DNA of 64,000 bases from Carya illinoinensis (GCF_018687715.1 NC_056755.1:31832501-31896500); one strand, 5' to 3'; positions 1 to 10,649 are shown, numbered from the stretch's first letter. Notes: generated by a model not told the origin, from the letters alone. Translations and numbers: made by a program.

Positions 1-581
1 TGGTGAAGAAATGGTGGCCGGAGGTGGAGCGACGGCGGCGGATCGGAGCAAAATCCGTGCGCCCTTCTTGGAGCTTTTCCGGCCAAACGGCCCGCCGGTT
101 GGGGGTGGGTTTTGGAGGGGTGGTGCACCGGAGGGAGAGGAAGAGAATGAGACTGGTGGGAGGCCGAACGGTGGCCGGACGGCGGCGGTAGGGGCTGGAG
201 AAGAGGACGCCGGCGTGAGGGAGAGGGAGGAGAGAGAGAGAGCTGGGGGGGTCTGGATCGGGGAGAGAGAAAGAAAAAAGAAAAAGAAGAAAAAAAGAAA
301 AAGAAAAAAGAAAAGAAGGGAAAAAGAAAAAGAAAAAAGAGAAAAAAGGAAAAAAGATGTGAAAAGAGATGAGGTCCAGTCCTCACTCCGGGAAAACGAA
401 ACAAACCGCCAAAAAGATTAAAACTACAAAACAACTAAAAGAAATAAAACACAACCTCAAATAAATTAAATTAAATCAAAAACCAATTTTAAAACGCAAA
501 TAAATTAAAATAAATAACTAATATATTAATTAAAATAAAAACAATTATTTCAGCGAAAATACACTTAAAAACGGGTCATCA
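1..581 (-). mobile_element. Candidate end of an LTR element inserted in Athila gag
   Basis: On the minus strand the gag reading frame stops being gag-like at about 581, where the sequence begins TGATGACCCG, a plausible TG-type LTR terminus. From there to the window edge the sequence is AT-rich (about 420-570), then a long pyrimidine run on the minus strand (about 240-360), then GC-rich with CCGG motifs (1-200). No protein is encoded; the purine-rich plus-strand reading frame here is low complexity. The other end and any target duplication lie outside the window, so this is inference from the composition break and the TG terminus. Confidence 0.35.
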
Positions 582-2094
582 CAAGGAAGTGGAGGAGCAA
601 GAATAGAAGGATTGTCAGGAAATGAAATTGTAGGAGGCAAGTCGGTCTCCTCTAGTGTATCATTGATAATCTCCTCTTCTTCTACTTGATCTTTGCTTTG
701 GCCATTGTTCGCAGCGGTAGGGGTGGACTTGCTCTCCTTTAATGGTGCCCTCTCAATTTCTTTTCCACTCCTAAGTGTGATGGCCTTGTATTGTTCCTTT
801 AGATTCACTTCAGTGTTGCTAGGAAAAACTCCTCTTTGTTGGGCATTGATGGTAGTGGCTAGTTGCCCAATTTGCACTTTAAGATTCTTCATAGTGGCTC
901 CCATATTGCTACAATGAGTCTCAATGTTGTTCAACCGTGAATCAGTCTTTTTAAACCTTGCATTGGTCTCTTGAACAAAGGAAACCATGGCATCCTCAAG
1001 TGACATCTTCTTCTCGCTTGGTTGGCTATCAAATCTTGGAGGAGGTTGAGGTTGCAACACATTCTTTGTATTTTCATATGAAAAATTCTCATGATTTCTA
1101 AGCCCTGGATGATAGTAATTTGGCATAGGATTACCACGATAGTTGTAGTTCCGATTGTTGACATATTGAACTTGTTCTTGACTCGTCTCATTGCTTGGAA
1201 CTATCATACTTGTAGATGCAACATATTCTGTACTTTGTGGTATCCTTTGTGTTGTCAAGGCTGAAATCTGATGAGATAGAGTAGCTACTTGAGCGGAAAG
1301 GGCTGCTATCGGCTCCAAGTCATGAATTCCAGCAACCTTCTTAGCCAAAGTCCTCTCAGTTGACCATTGATAGTTGTTTGATGACATTTCTTCCAAAAGT
1401 GTAGTAGCACCTTCAACTGTCTTCGACCAGAAGCAGCATCAACTATAGTTCGAGTTTGCCCATTTAACCCATTATAGAACATCTGAACTTGCAACCAATC
1501 TGACAATCCATGTTGTGGGCAACGTCGAACCAAGTCTTTATACCTCTCCCATGCTTCATAGAGTGACTCAAAATCATTTTGCTTGAACTGGCAAATCTCA
1601 CTCCTGAGTTGGGCTGTTTTTGCAGGAGGAAAGAATTTAGCAAGAAACCTCTCAGCCATGTCCTGCCAACTAATGATGCTTCCTGATTGTAGAGATTGTA
1701 GCCAACCTCTAGCCTTGTCCCTCAAAGAAAAAGGAAACAATCTCAGTCTAATGGTGTCTTCAGTAACACCATTGATCTTCACAGTGTCGTAAATCTCCAA
1801 GAATATTGCCAAATGAATATTGGGATCATCCAGTGGTGACCCGCTAAATTGAGCTTGCTGCACCATGCTAATCAAAGCTGGTTTGAGCTCAAAGTTGTTG
1901 GCATTAATTGGCTGGTGCATTATGCTCGAGTAATTTCCATTCACAACTGGCCGTACATAGTCCTTCAAGGTGCGTGGTAGTACCTCACGTTCTTCTTCAG
2001 CCATGGCTAGTATCTTATTTCTTCTTAGTGATCTAAGAGTTCTTTCAATCTCCGAATCAACAGAAATAATATCACGAGATCTAGCACGGCGCAT
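582..2094 (-). pseudogene. gag: Athila-type Ty3/gypsy gag, frameshifted and 3'-truncated
   Basis: Gag is the structural capsid protein of an LTR retrotransposon. The first 230 or so residues (1400-2094) carry the Athila-style block with SPLDDPNIHLAIFLEI, LRLFPFSLRDKARGWL and WQDMAERFLAKFFPP, which fits the retrotransposon gag domain. A one-base shift near 1396-1425 moves the frame; the reading then continues (582-1396) through a linker with a repeated 'alsaqvatLshqI'-like heptad stretch and a basic region ending near APPLP. Protease, RT and integrase are absent. It lies just inside the primer-binding site and LTR at 2199-3540, so element orientation is minus. Family call is firm; lineage (Athila) rests on remembered motif similarity. 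Confidence 0.8.
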
Positions 2095-2198
2095 CCAACA
2101 TCAAAAACACACCTGTAGAACAAATAAAAACAAAATTCTAAATTAAAACCAAGATTACTTTGTATCGATATTGACAAAAAGAATAAGAATAAACCAAT

Positions 2199-2215
2199 CC
2201 CCGGCAACGGCACCA
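2199..2215 (-). other. Primer-binding site, tRNA-Asp type
   Basis: The minus strand reads TGGTGCCGTTGCCGGGG, which fits complementarity to the 3' end of plant tRNA-Asp as used by Athila elements. It sits six bases inside the LTR that begins at 2222 and directly upstream of gag, the expected place for priming minus-strand cDNA. Confidence 0.75.
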
Positions 2216-2221
2216 AAAACT

Positions 2222-3540
2222 TGACCGGTGCAAAACTGCAAGTGCACAGTATCGTAGTTTTATAGTAAAGTAATAAGAAGAGTATCATCCTCAGGGATTG
2301 GTACCTTACGTTTGCCAAATACCAAAATTATACTAAACTTGATTTTATCTAGAAGAATCACTAAGATTTTTGTAGTTGCAATTTAAACTAAAATCGACTC
2401 AAAGAGAAATATGCAAAGGAATTAAAACTGATGTTCGAAGATCAACTTAATGGGGATGAAAACTTCTAGGAAATCGATTTCACCTAATTCTTCACTATGC
2501 TTTTCTCATCCAGCTAACTTAATTTAAATATCTTTTGTCTATTAGCAAATCTCTAAATCATCCAAAAGCCTCTTTCGATAGTCAATTGGAATTGACTCTT
2601 GGTTATCAATTCACACAAGAATATGCAAATTCAATAATCAAGGATGCAATAAGACCAAAGATTTAATTACTACATAGGTTCATATAAGTCTTTCGACCTC
2701 TATACTTACCTATGCTGAAATATCCAAGATCTACCATATGATTCCCTCTTTCGATAGCAAATCACAAGATTAATTATCATCTAATCAATGGCCAGTTAAT
2801 TAGAAGCAATAAACTCAGAATAAATCAGATAAACAAAGAGAGAATTGCATTAAATTAGCATAGACAAACAAGCATAGTTTGGAAATAGGTTACATCGTTT
2901 TCCTAAAATAAAGTAAATTTAACTCATGCTAGAAATGAAATTCAACATAAACGAATTCACCATAATTGTTCTGAGAAGATTGGAAGAAAATAAACACTGA
3001 AAAATCCTCCTTGCAGCCGCAAATCGTCTTCAAAAGCTCAAGGGAACGATTCAACGCTTTTCTCCCGTCCGTGCTCGTGTATGATTCCAACGTACGTGCA
3101 ATAATTGGAATTCCCTCTCCAAAACAGATGATTTGAATCCCTCTAGCTATGTTTTTCTGTCCCAAGAAGTGTTCTCCAGTCAAAAGTCGCGGCCCTAGAG
3201 TGAAAAATTGCTTTTATATGGTGCGACGGCGGAAAACCTTAAATCTGTGAAAATACGATGTTCGCTCGAGCAGGGTGTCGAGTGCGCATCGAGCGTTCGA
3301 CTTTGCCTGATTTCGCTCGAGCTTCCTATCGAGCGCACGTCGAGCGTTCGACTCTGCCTGATTTCGCTCGAGCGGCCAAAAGCCTCCGCTCGAGCGATCT
3401 TTGTTTTTCAGCAACCCACTCGAGCTCCCTGTCGAGCGGCAGTCAAGCGTTTGAATCTGCCTGAATTCGCTCGAGCGGCTAAAAGCCTCCGCTCGAGCGA
3501 ACTTGTAAAATCTGCAATATGAAATTTTTGCAAGTCATCA
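2222..3540 (-). repeat. 5' LTR of the Athila-type element
   Basis: On the minus strand this starts TGATGACTTG at 3540 and ends GCACCGGTCA at 2222, giving TGA...TCA ends and a 1319-bp LTR next to the primer-binding site. The inner half (2222-2885) is homologous in inverse orientation to 5560-6218. The outer part holds the CTCGAGCG array. Exact outer boundary is inferred from the TG terminus. Confidence 0.72.
3261..3503. repeat. CTCGAGCG-rich tandem array in the LTR
   Basis: Three copies of a unit of about 51 bp (starting near 3261, 3312 and 3418) each contain a CTCGAGC box, a TCGAGCG box, a GCGTTcGA box and the phrase ctgCCTGA. Two copies of a second unit with GCTCGAGCGGC and AAAAGCCTCCGCTCGAGCG (about 3362-3400 and 3467-3503) alternate with them. 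XhoI-like CTCGAG palindromes recur throughout. It falls in what would be U3 of the LTR, so an enhancer role is possible but unproven. Confidence 0.85.
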
Positions 3541-3985
3541 TCTTGTATTTGAGCTCATTCTCTTTCCAGATCCTCTATACGTGGCTAAATATCATGGGCA
3601 TACTGTTTTAGCACCTTATTCTCCTCATTCAGTTTCTTGTTCTTACAACTCTTCGTAGAGAGATTCTAATACAATTAAGATATTTGATTATTAAGTTGGT
3701 TGACCTTATTCACTTTAGCTAATAACCTTCGAAACATGGTCTTAACAGAGGTAGAATATTGAACACTAAGAAATCTTAATTCTGAAACGACATTAGAATA
3801 ACTCATTCCAAAAAAATGAATCTCTGCTCCTATCATAAGAGCAGCATTCTTAGGTGAGTAAAAGGAATGACAAAACATCTCTATTGTTTCACAGTGTCTC
3901 TTGTGAAGCATCTCTCTACAAGAGATAAGAGATGTAGCATCATAGCCCTACGGCGCCTGACAGCTCTAAAATAGCTGTAAAATCT
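3541..3985. other. Gene-free gap between Athila LTR and copia remnant
   Basis: AT-rich sequence with only short chance reading frames. It could be decayed copia internal sequence, but I see no recognisable motif. Confidence 0.4.
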
Positions 3986-4255
3986 TGCAGTGCTTGTCTG
4001 GTCTAAAAAGGTGACCACTGTTTTTGTTGAATATGGATATTGGCGGCTTAACTTTGATAACTTCTCCACTAACTATGTTATTCATAAGAACTCTAGAAGA
4101 GCACAACTCTATAAGAGTAATGAATTTAATGTTAAAATGATTTTGAATCAATATGATAAATTTGTTTACCAAAACATTATCAGCTGTATCATTTAAAGAG
4201 TTGGTATACAATATTGAGATGCATCAACTTAAAGACCTTTTATTATAAAGTCTTG
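3986..4255 (+). pseudogene. Degenerate copia RNase H C-terminal fragment (copy A)
   Basis: Read with one frame change, this gives a run resembling NLFTKtLSavsFKELVYNIeM, the conserved tail of Ty1/copia polyproteins. The same tail appears again in copy B at 4790-4880. Upstream of it a weak match to the 'YEDNAaCIAQL' RNase H region can be traced near 4060-4110. No intact frame remains. It was either duplicated locally with copy B or is a second, older insertion of the same family. Confidence 0.55.
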
Positions 4256-4261
4256 AAATAC

Positions 4262-4890
4262 TTTTATATGGACAAAGCTCATTACTTGAGTACTCTAAAG
4301 GTTGTTCGATTACTTGATGTGTAGAAAGATCCATTTTGTCCTTGTGAAGATAATGAAGAAATTCTTAGTCTTAAAATACCTTATCTCAATGCAATTGGAG
4401 CCCTAATGTATCTTGCAAATTGGACTCGGTCTGATATTGCATTTTCAGTTAATTTACTTGCAAGATATGGTTCCGGACCAACTTGAAGATATTGAAATGG
4501 TATTAAACATGTCATTCGTTACCTCCGAAGTACGATTGATATGAGATTATTTTATTAATATGGATCAAATCCACAATTAGTTAGATATATGGATCCAGGT
4601 TATCTTTCAGATCTACACAGAGGAAGATCTCAAACTGTATATTTATTTACTTATAGAAATTTTGCTATATCATGGAGATTTATCAAGCAAACACTATCTA
4701 CTACCTCTTTAAATCATTCAGAGATCATTGCAATTCATGAGGAGAAAAGTGAAATTGATGTCAAGCAGATATCAATGCACTAAGGCATTGATTTATTCAC
4801 TAAGGCATTACCAACTGTAACATTTAAGAAGATTGTGTATAATATTAGAATGCGAAGACTTCAAAACCTATCACAATGCACTTTTCAGGG
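4262..4890 (+). pseudogene. Copia RT end and RNase H fragment (copy B)
   Basis: This is the C-terminal part of a Ty1/copia polyprotein. Visible blocks are PYLNAIGALMYLANWTRSDI (RT thumb/connection), VIRYLRSTIDM, and ISWRFIKQTLSTTSLNHSEI and IAIHEE (RNase H), ending with DLFTKALPTVTFKKIVYNI. In-frame stops occur near 4480, 4555 and 4780. The motif order and the polypurine tract plus LTR that follow show plus orientation. Gag, protease, integrase and most of RT are missing, so it is a 5'-truncated dead copy. Confidence 0.78.
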
Positions 4891-5114
4891 GGCATAAATG
4901 TTTTGAAGATTAGTGCTGATTGTACTTTTTTTCCTTCGCTAAGGTTTTTCCCCATTGTGTTATCATTTGCAAGGTTTTAATGAGGCAATCCTAAAATGCT
5001 TGGTGGTACACATGAATACTGTACTCTTTTTCCTTCGCCATTGATTTTTTTTCAACTGTTTTTTTTTTTCTCGTCAAGGTTTTAACGAGGCATATTCTTT
5101 ATATATGGTCATTC

Positions 5115-5124
5115 AAAGAGGGAG
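5115..5124 (+). other. Polypurine tract of copia element
   Basis: The sequence aaagagggag directly abuts the TGTTATA start of the LTR at 5125, the usual position for second-strand priming. Confidence 0.65.
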
Positions 5125-5341
5125 TGTTATAAACCGATATGTATGACCATCTTTTATCATCAATTAAAACCATCTTTAGCCATCAATTAAGACCATATTT
5201 AGCCATCAATTATGACTTGAGATATACTAACCGCCTTTATACTCATATATATAGGTATCGTTCACTTGTATAAATAATATTTTCATTATTGAATAACAAC
5301 ACTTTCTTTTACAATATCATTTCTCTTTTAGTTTTATAACA
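5125..5341 (+). repeat. 3' LTR of copia element, 217 bp
   Basis: Begins TGTTATA and ends TATAACA, a perfect 7-bp terminal inverted pair. It carries three short direct repeats of 'ccatcaatta(a/t)gac' type and a TATA-like tatatata stretch near 5250. A polypurine tract precedes it. No matching 5' LTR was found in the window. Confidence 0.78.
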
Positions 5342-5559
5342 ATTTTAATTTTTTTTAAACTGAGTTCTTGGAAGACGTAACATAGGGACACGTGTAGAGG
5401 AAATTTTAAAGAACAAAATGGAGAATATTGTAGACGAGTATTTTTTTGAAAGTGTTTATTTTCTTTCATTCTTTTAAAAAAATTTATGATAAATTTGTTT
5501 ATATTGAATTTAATTTTTAGTATGAATTAAATTTTCTTTATTATAAAAAAATGATGTAA
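5342..5559. other. AT-rich spacer
   Basis: Between the copia LTR and the second Athila LTR. No feature seen. Confidence 0.4.
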
Positions 5560-6218
5560 TCTAATTTCAAACAATGCTTGTTTGTCTATGCTTATTTAAA
5601 ATAATTTTCTTCTATGCTTCTTTGATTTATTCTTAACTTATTACTTCTAATTAACTGGTAATTAATTAGATGATTTTGATATTGTGATTTGTTATCGAAA
5701 AAGTGAATTATAGGATAGATCTTAAATATTTCGGTATAGGTAAATATGGAAATTGAAAGACTTGTATGAACCTATGTTGTATTAAAATCATTATCCTTAA
5801 TGATTTATTGTTTTATTAATTTGCATACTCTTGTGTAAAATGATAAACAAGAATAATTTTTAATTAATTATTGAAAGAGACTTTTAGATGAGTTGGAGAT
5901 TTGCTAACAAATAGAGAGAATTAAATTCAATTAGTTAGATGAGTAAAGCATAGTGATGAATTAGGTGAAATCGATTTCCTAGAAGTTTTCTTTTCATTAA
6001 TTTGATCTTTGAACAAAAGCTTTCCTTTGAGCATTTTTTTAATTGATTTTATTTTAAATTAAAATTTCAAAAATCTTAGTGAATTCTCTAAATAAAGTTG
6101 AGATTAGTATAATTTTCATACTTGTAAAAAATAAGTTACTAATTCTTGAGGATGATAATCTTCTCATCACTTTACTATAAAATTACGATATTGTGCACTT
6201 GCAGTTTTACACTGATCA
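5560..6218 (+). repeat. Partial Athila-type LTR in inverse orientation
   Basis: This runs from atgcttgtttgtctatgc to cagttttacactgatCA and aligns along its length with the reverse complement of 2222-2885. It lacks the CTCGAGCG-rich outer half of the 2222-3540 LTR, so it is 5'-truncated. No primer site or gag follows it, so it looks like a solo or broken LTR of the same family, more diverged than the first. Confidence 0.7.
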
Positions 6219-6545
6219 TTAATGAAGTGATTATTAGTGAATTTATATATTTTTATTTTTTATTTTTTAATGGTTAAGAATGTTTAAAAAATGATTAAAG
6301 AAAAATAAAAAATAAAAAAAAATCAGTTGTAGCAATGTGCAAATTTGATAATCACCCTAGCATTGTCCATAAAAAAAAAAAAAAAAAAAATGAAAAAGAA
6401 GAAGAAGAGGAAGAAAGATGTAAGGATATATTACCCTACAAGTTCCATTAAAAAATGAAGAAAAAGTTACCAACTTACCATCTTAATTTATTATTTATTA
6501 AGTTATTTTTGTACCTTTGGAAGGCCATTTGCCTTGTGTCTGAAT

Positions 6546-7122
6546 TAGGGGTGTGTAATGGGTCTAGTTTGGTATGGTTTTGGACATATTTTAAAATCGA
6601 ATTGATATAAACCGGTTTTAAGATTTAAAGAACCAATATCGCACTAGATATCGCATTGGTTATATTCCTAAACTATCACTTCCAATTTTATCAGTTTCGG
6701 TCCGGTTTGGCCTAGTATATATAATACAGTATATTATAGTATATAATAATATAATGTTAATATATTGTAGTATATTATAATTTTATTATTGACTATAGTG
6801 ATATATGTCTTAAAATTTAATATTATATAAATTAGTATTTTATTATATAAAAAAATTATTTTATACATAATTATATATAAAAATTATATATAATGTAAAA
6901 AAAATAGAAAAATATTTTATACGATATAAACATTAATATATATATATATGAATCGGTCTGGTCTAATATTAAAAAATAGAAAATTAAAATTAGATCAATT
7001 TTAACTAATTTTAAAAAAATTAAAATCGATATCGAACCAAACTAAATTCAATACAAGTCGAATCCATCGATTTAATCCAGTCCCTTCTGATTTATCGATT
7101 TACTTATATTTTTTCACCTCTA
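6546..7122. mobile_element. Non-autonomous hAT-like element of the GGTTTGG type
   Basis: Ends are TAGGGGTG and, inverted, TAGAGGTG. Flanking 8-mers gtctgaat (6538-6545) and gtttgaac (7123-7130) match at 6 of 8, which fits a decayed 8-bp target duplication. The inside is very AT-rich, with 'ggtccggtttgg' and 'gaaccaaac' runs near the two ends. No coding capacity. The class is inferred from end structure only. Confidence 0.45.
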
Positions 7123-7130
7123 GTTTGAAC

Positions 7131-8350
7131 CTTGACAAACAATCTCTAATGATGCATGTGGGCCTCGAACGTCCAAAAAGCCCGTGTCATAATTTACTAA
7201 AAATTCTACAGATGGAAGGAGAGGCGTGTGGACATGGCCACGTCATTCGATAGATTATATTGGTAGCAAATGTCAGTTACCGTAGAACCACTCTTTTGAG
7301 AAAGGATAACAATTCCTCCTTAGGACGGAACATCCGATGGTATGAATTTAATGGAAACCAGTAATAAGCTGACACATCACCTAAGCTGACAATTCCTCTT
7401 TAGGCCCGTCCTCCTTGATTCCTTCTCTCTCTCTCTCTCTGAGCTCTTCCACTGGTATTAGTTACCACACTACAGAGGCAGAAGCCGAATGATTAATAGC
7501 ATTAACATTTTTTTTTAAGAAAATGTTAAGAATAAGGCATGCACTCGACCTTGGGATTCTCCATCTCTCTTCGAAACATGCTTCTAGTTTCAGTGTAGAG
7601 TTCTCCCTTAGAATAATAGTTTGGGTTCCACTGATTTTGGGTTCTCTTTGATTGCTCTGTTTCATGCCAGCGTCTCAGCATCAAAGACAGAGAAGCCGTG
7701 ACAGAACCTCCCAATTGCGGCGAACAAAAGCAAAGCCAGAACATCCCACTAGAAAACAAAGCAACCTGACTGAGAAACATAAAAAACCCAAAATCTGAAG
7801 TAATAAATCTCCCAATAAGGGGAAAAAGGCTAGAAGAATGAAATATCAGAGTTTTAGAAATTATAGTTCCCCCATTTGTCTAAACGGGAAGAAGAAGAAG
7901 TGGGTTTGTCAACGTCGTCACCACCGCCCTCTTCATCCCTACCTTCAAAATCGACCGCTCTTTCCCTTCCTTCACGCCCTATCATCACTCTCCCACCCCG
8001 TTTCTCCATGGAAATGATCTTTAATGGTGCTGGTGGCAGGCTGGCTAGCCTCAACTGGAGATGAGGGTCATGGGCTTCCGTTCGAGACCCATGACCCTCG
8101 TCTCCAGCTTCTTCTTTGAAAACGATGAGTGCAGGTCCTTCTTTTAGCTCCTTGCTGGCGTCATGGCTTCCCCCGCTGCTATTCCCTCACAACTCCAATG
8201 CCAGAGCTTCCCAGCATCGGATGAATTAAATGCCATTGGTCGAGATGACAATTTTCAATTCAAGCATAATCAGCCTCTGAGTTTTGCAGCTACTCAACCA
8301 CAGTTTTTAACAGTTCCGCTAGGGATGACGTCAGCTTGCTGGATTCGCTG
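7131..8350. other. Gene-free stretch, possible decayed gene edge
   Basis: Contains a CT microsatellite (about 7424-7440), C/T-rich pieces near 7910-8010 and a short open frame at 8163-8351 (62 codons, starting MASPAAIPSQ). None has a recognisable domain or partner exon. The mixed composition is less AT-rich than the surroundings, so a decayed gene end or untranslated region is possible, but I cannot support a gene. Confidence 0.35.
8055..8107. other. Inverted repeat, 20-bp stem with 13-base loop
   Basis: Arm 8055-8074 (CTGGAGATGAGGGTCATGGG) pairs with 8088-8107 with one mismatch (a G-U pair on one strand). The loop is cttccgttcgaga. A structure this clean stands out in decayed sequence. It could be a small-RNA precursor, a foldback element remnant or chance; no mature small RNA is known to me. 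Confidence 0.75.
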
Positions 8351-8368
8351 AGGTTGTTGCCTTTCTTG

Positions 8369-8393
8369 AGAGAGAGAGAGAGAGAGAGAGAGA
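8369..8393. repeat. (GA)n microsatellite
   Basis: About 12 uninterrupted GA units. Confidence 0.95.
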
Positions 8394-8469
8394 AGGACGA
8401 GAACCCATGAGAGTTTTTGCTTTCCTCTACAGGGAGCTCCACCATAGGAAGGATGCGATGTCTACATGG

Positions 8470-9360
8470 CAGGACAGCATTGGATGCTGTTATTTATAGT
8501 ATATTGGACATACCGGTATAAAGATATTCTTAAAGTAAAATGTTAATATAGCTCTTCAAACTTACGGCTCATACGTTTTAATATTTTTAATTTGTTTTTT
8601 TTACTTATTGGTTAAAGAAATTATTATTAATAAAATTGTATTTATTTTTATTTTTTTTAATGAATAAAAATGTTAAAAACTATTTATAAAAAAAATAATC
8701 CCTATATTTATGCTAGTGGTACGCGTAGGCACCATCCTTTGTGAATGGATTATGTTACTCGGATCGAAATTTCTAATAGATAACAGTTCTTCTACGGGCA
8801 GTCAAGTTGGTACACACTGTGCACCCTTGTTGACATGGCAGGTCATTTTTGTAAATTAAAAAAAAAAAAACAAAATAAGCAATCCACACTTGAGGGAGAC
8901 AAGATGTTTGGGACTGATCTTGTAGCTTGCTTGCCTGCTTGTTTGAACAAGCTTGTTTCGACGAAACCAACTTGTTTTGATGATTTTCTGGCATAGTCTT
9001 CTAGGTGATGTAGTTTTGAGAAGAGTATGCTTGGAGATACAGAGAAATAGAAAAGTAACAGGTTTTTCTTTTATTCTTTTTTTTTCTTTTCTTTAACAGG
9101 CATGTTTTGCATGTTTTCACTCTCTTTTGTCATTTTTTTTTTTGTTTAGCAATTTCATATTTTCATACCTAATATATGTTGTAAGCTATAAGTCTTGGTA
9201 CAAAAGGGTGTAGATGCCGTATGGCAACACACGAAGCACAAACACAATTTTTTTAAGCAATATTTGGAGGCCTGTTCTCCCGCTCCTTGCCGGAAGTGAT
9301 CGATTATCCCTCTCTCTCTTCACTTTGCTTTAATTTTCCCGCTTTTAGCCCGGTAGAAAC
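8470..9360. other. Gene-free AT-rich stretch with MITE-like piece
   Basis: 8530-8730 is an AT-rich segment with T-run and A-run symmetric parts that resembles the pieces at 6219-6370, 41655-41830 and 61665-61900 in layout (short GC ends, AT core). The remainder has no recognisable feature. Confidence 0.4.
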
Positions 9361-9987
9361 TATTGCCCAGATGAGTAATACAAGAAAGGGGGTGAATTGA
9401 GTTGTATTTAAAAAAAATAATAATTATAAATCAAATATACAATATAAAATATAAACAAAATACGAAACAGTAATAAATATAAAGAGTAAGGGTAAGAGAG
9501 AAGCAAACTCAGTATGTTAAAGAGGTTTGGCCCCACTGCCTACGTCCTCGCCTTAAGTTACCCATTGAGGATTTCCAAATTCACTATTTAACCTTTAAAG
9601 TTCAATGTCAATTTGAATACTTAAAATATCTCAATATTTTTGTTAATAATAGTGAAATAGTTTAAGTTAAGATTTTTTTTATTGGATTTTGAAAAATGAG
9701 AGAGAAATATGGAATAAAAATATTATAAAATTAAAAAATTGATTGAAAATTATAATTTTTTAATATAATTTTTTTAAAATTTATAAAATTACTATTAATT
9801 TTTGTATTTTGTTTGAGAGTTTAAAAAAGTTGTAATAATTAGCTAATGATTCTATGAAATTGTTAAAGATTGAAAATTGAAAATATTTTGTCTTTGAATG
9901 GTATTTGGAAAACTAATATATGATATCTTAGAATACTTAAAAACCGTTGTATTGCCAAACAGACCCTCAATATCCCAATATCTTTAT

Positions 9988-10032
<45 letters not shown>

Positions 10033-10180
10033 TCGTGAATCTCTCAACCACCTATAGTATGTGAAGCTAACTAGAATGATGGTTTTTGGTATAGGCCAAC
10101 TCACAGACTATAATGCGATATCCAGTGGGAAACCTTGATGGATTAAGTAGTGCTAGCTACACTTTGTTATTTTGGATTGA
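9361..10180. other. Decayed repeat DNA left of the chromovirus
   Basis: 9361-9640 starts gagtaatacaagaaaggggg and includes 'tacgtcctcgcctt', a phrase I associate with plant LTR repeats, without coding content. 9640-9960 is an AT-rich, MITE-like segment. The chromovirus target duplication ATTGA is at 10176-10180. Confidence 0.3.
9988..10031. repeat. (TA)n microsatellite
   Basis: About 22 TA units. Confidence 0.95.
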
Positions 10181-10228
10181 TGTAATGGACCCAATAGAAC
10201 AGACATCATTCAAGATAGTCAATCTCCT

Positions 10229-10259
<31 letters not shown>

Positions 10260-10572
10260 CGAAATAGGATCAAAACTCAAAATGCTTCATTCCTTCATTT
10301 TCTCCTCCATTTATACTTTTGTAACTTCTAAATACAACCCCGTTTCATTCATTTACACTTCCAATATTATGAACGATGGTGCTTTGCTTTATTACAAAAT
10401 ACACTTGACTAAAACGGCACCATTATATTAAATCTATTAACATCGTAACTTTACACGTATAATGCCCAACAACTAATTCCTCTTTTCTTCCTTTGAGTCT
10501 AAACTTCATCTTCCTTCTTCCTTACTACTCTTATCTTCTTCTTATGTTAATCCTTTCAATCGATTCATGACA
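10181..10572 (-). repeat. 3' LTR of chromovirus (392 bp)
   Basis: Plus strand runs TGTAATGGACCC to TTCATGACA. It contains a GA microsatellite (10230-10257) and has about 45 extra bases near 10345-10395 compared with the 5' LTR. On the minus strand the polypurine tract AAGGGAAGGGG (10575-10585) precedes it. Confidence 0.9.
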
Positions 10573-10574
10573 TA

Positions 10575-10585
10575 CCCCTTCCCTT
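10575..10585 (-). other. Polypurine tract of chromovirus
   Basis: Minus strand AAGGGAAGGGG, two bases before the LTR start TGTCATGAAT. Confidence 0.75.
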
Positions 10586-10649
10586 CAAAGTACCTTAACC
10601 ATAAGGTGAGGATACGTTTGACACAGCTGCCAGTAAGGCTCCCATATTG

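Noticed and set aside
11..421. 136-codon plus-strand open frame
   Set aside because: Driven by GA and A-rich low complexity (long Glu/Arg/Lys runs); no domain, and the region looks like retroelement non-coding sequence on the other strand.
3208..3522. Overlapping open frames in all directions over the CTCGAGCG array
   Set aside because: They arise because the repeated units lack stops; translations are repetitive and unlike any protein.
8163..8351. 62-codon frame MASPAAIPSQ...
   Set aside because: Good start context but no recognised domain, short, and followed by a microsatellite.
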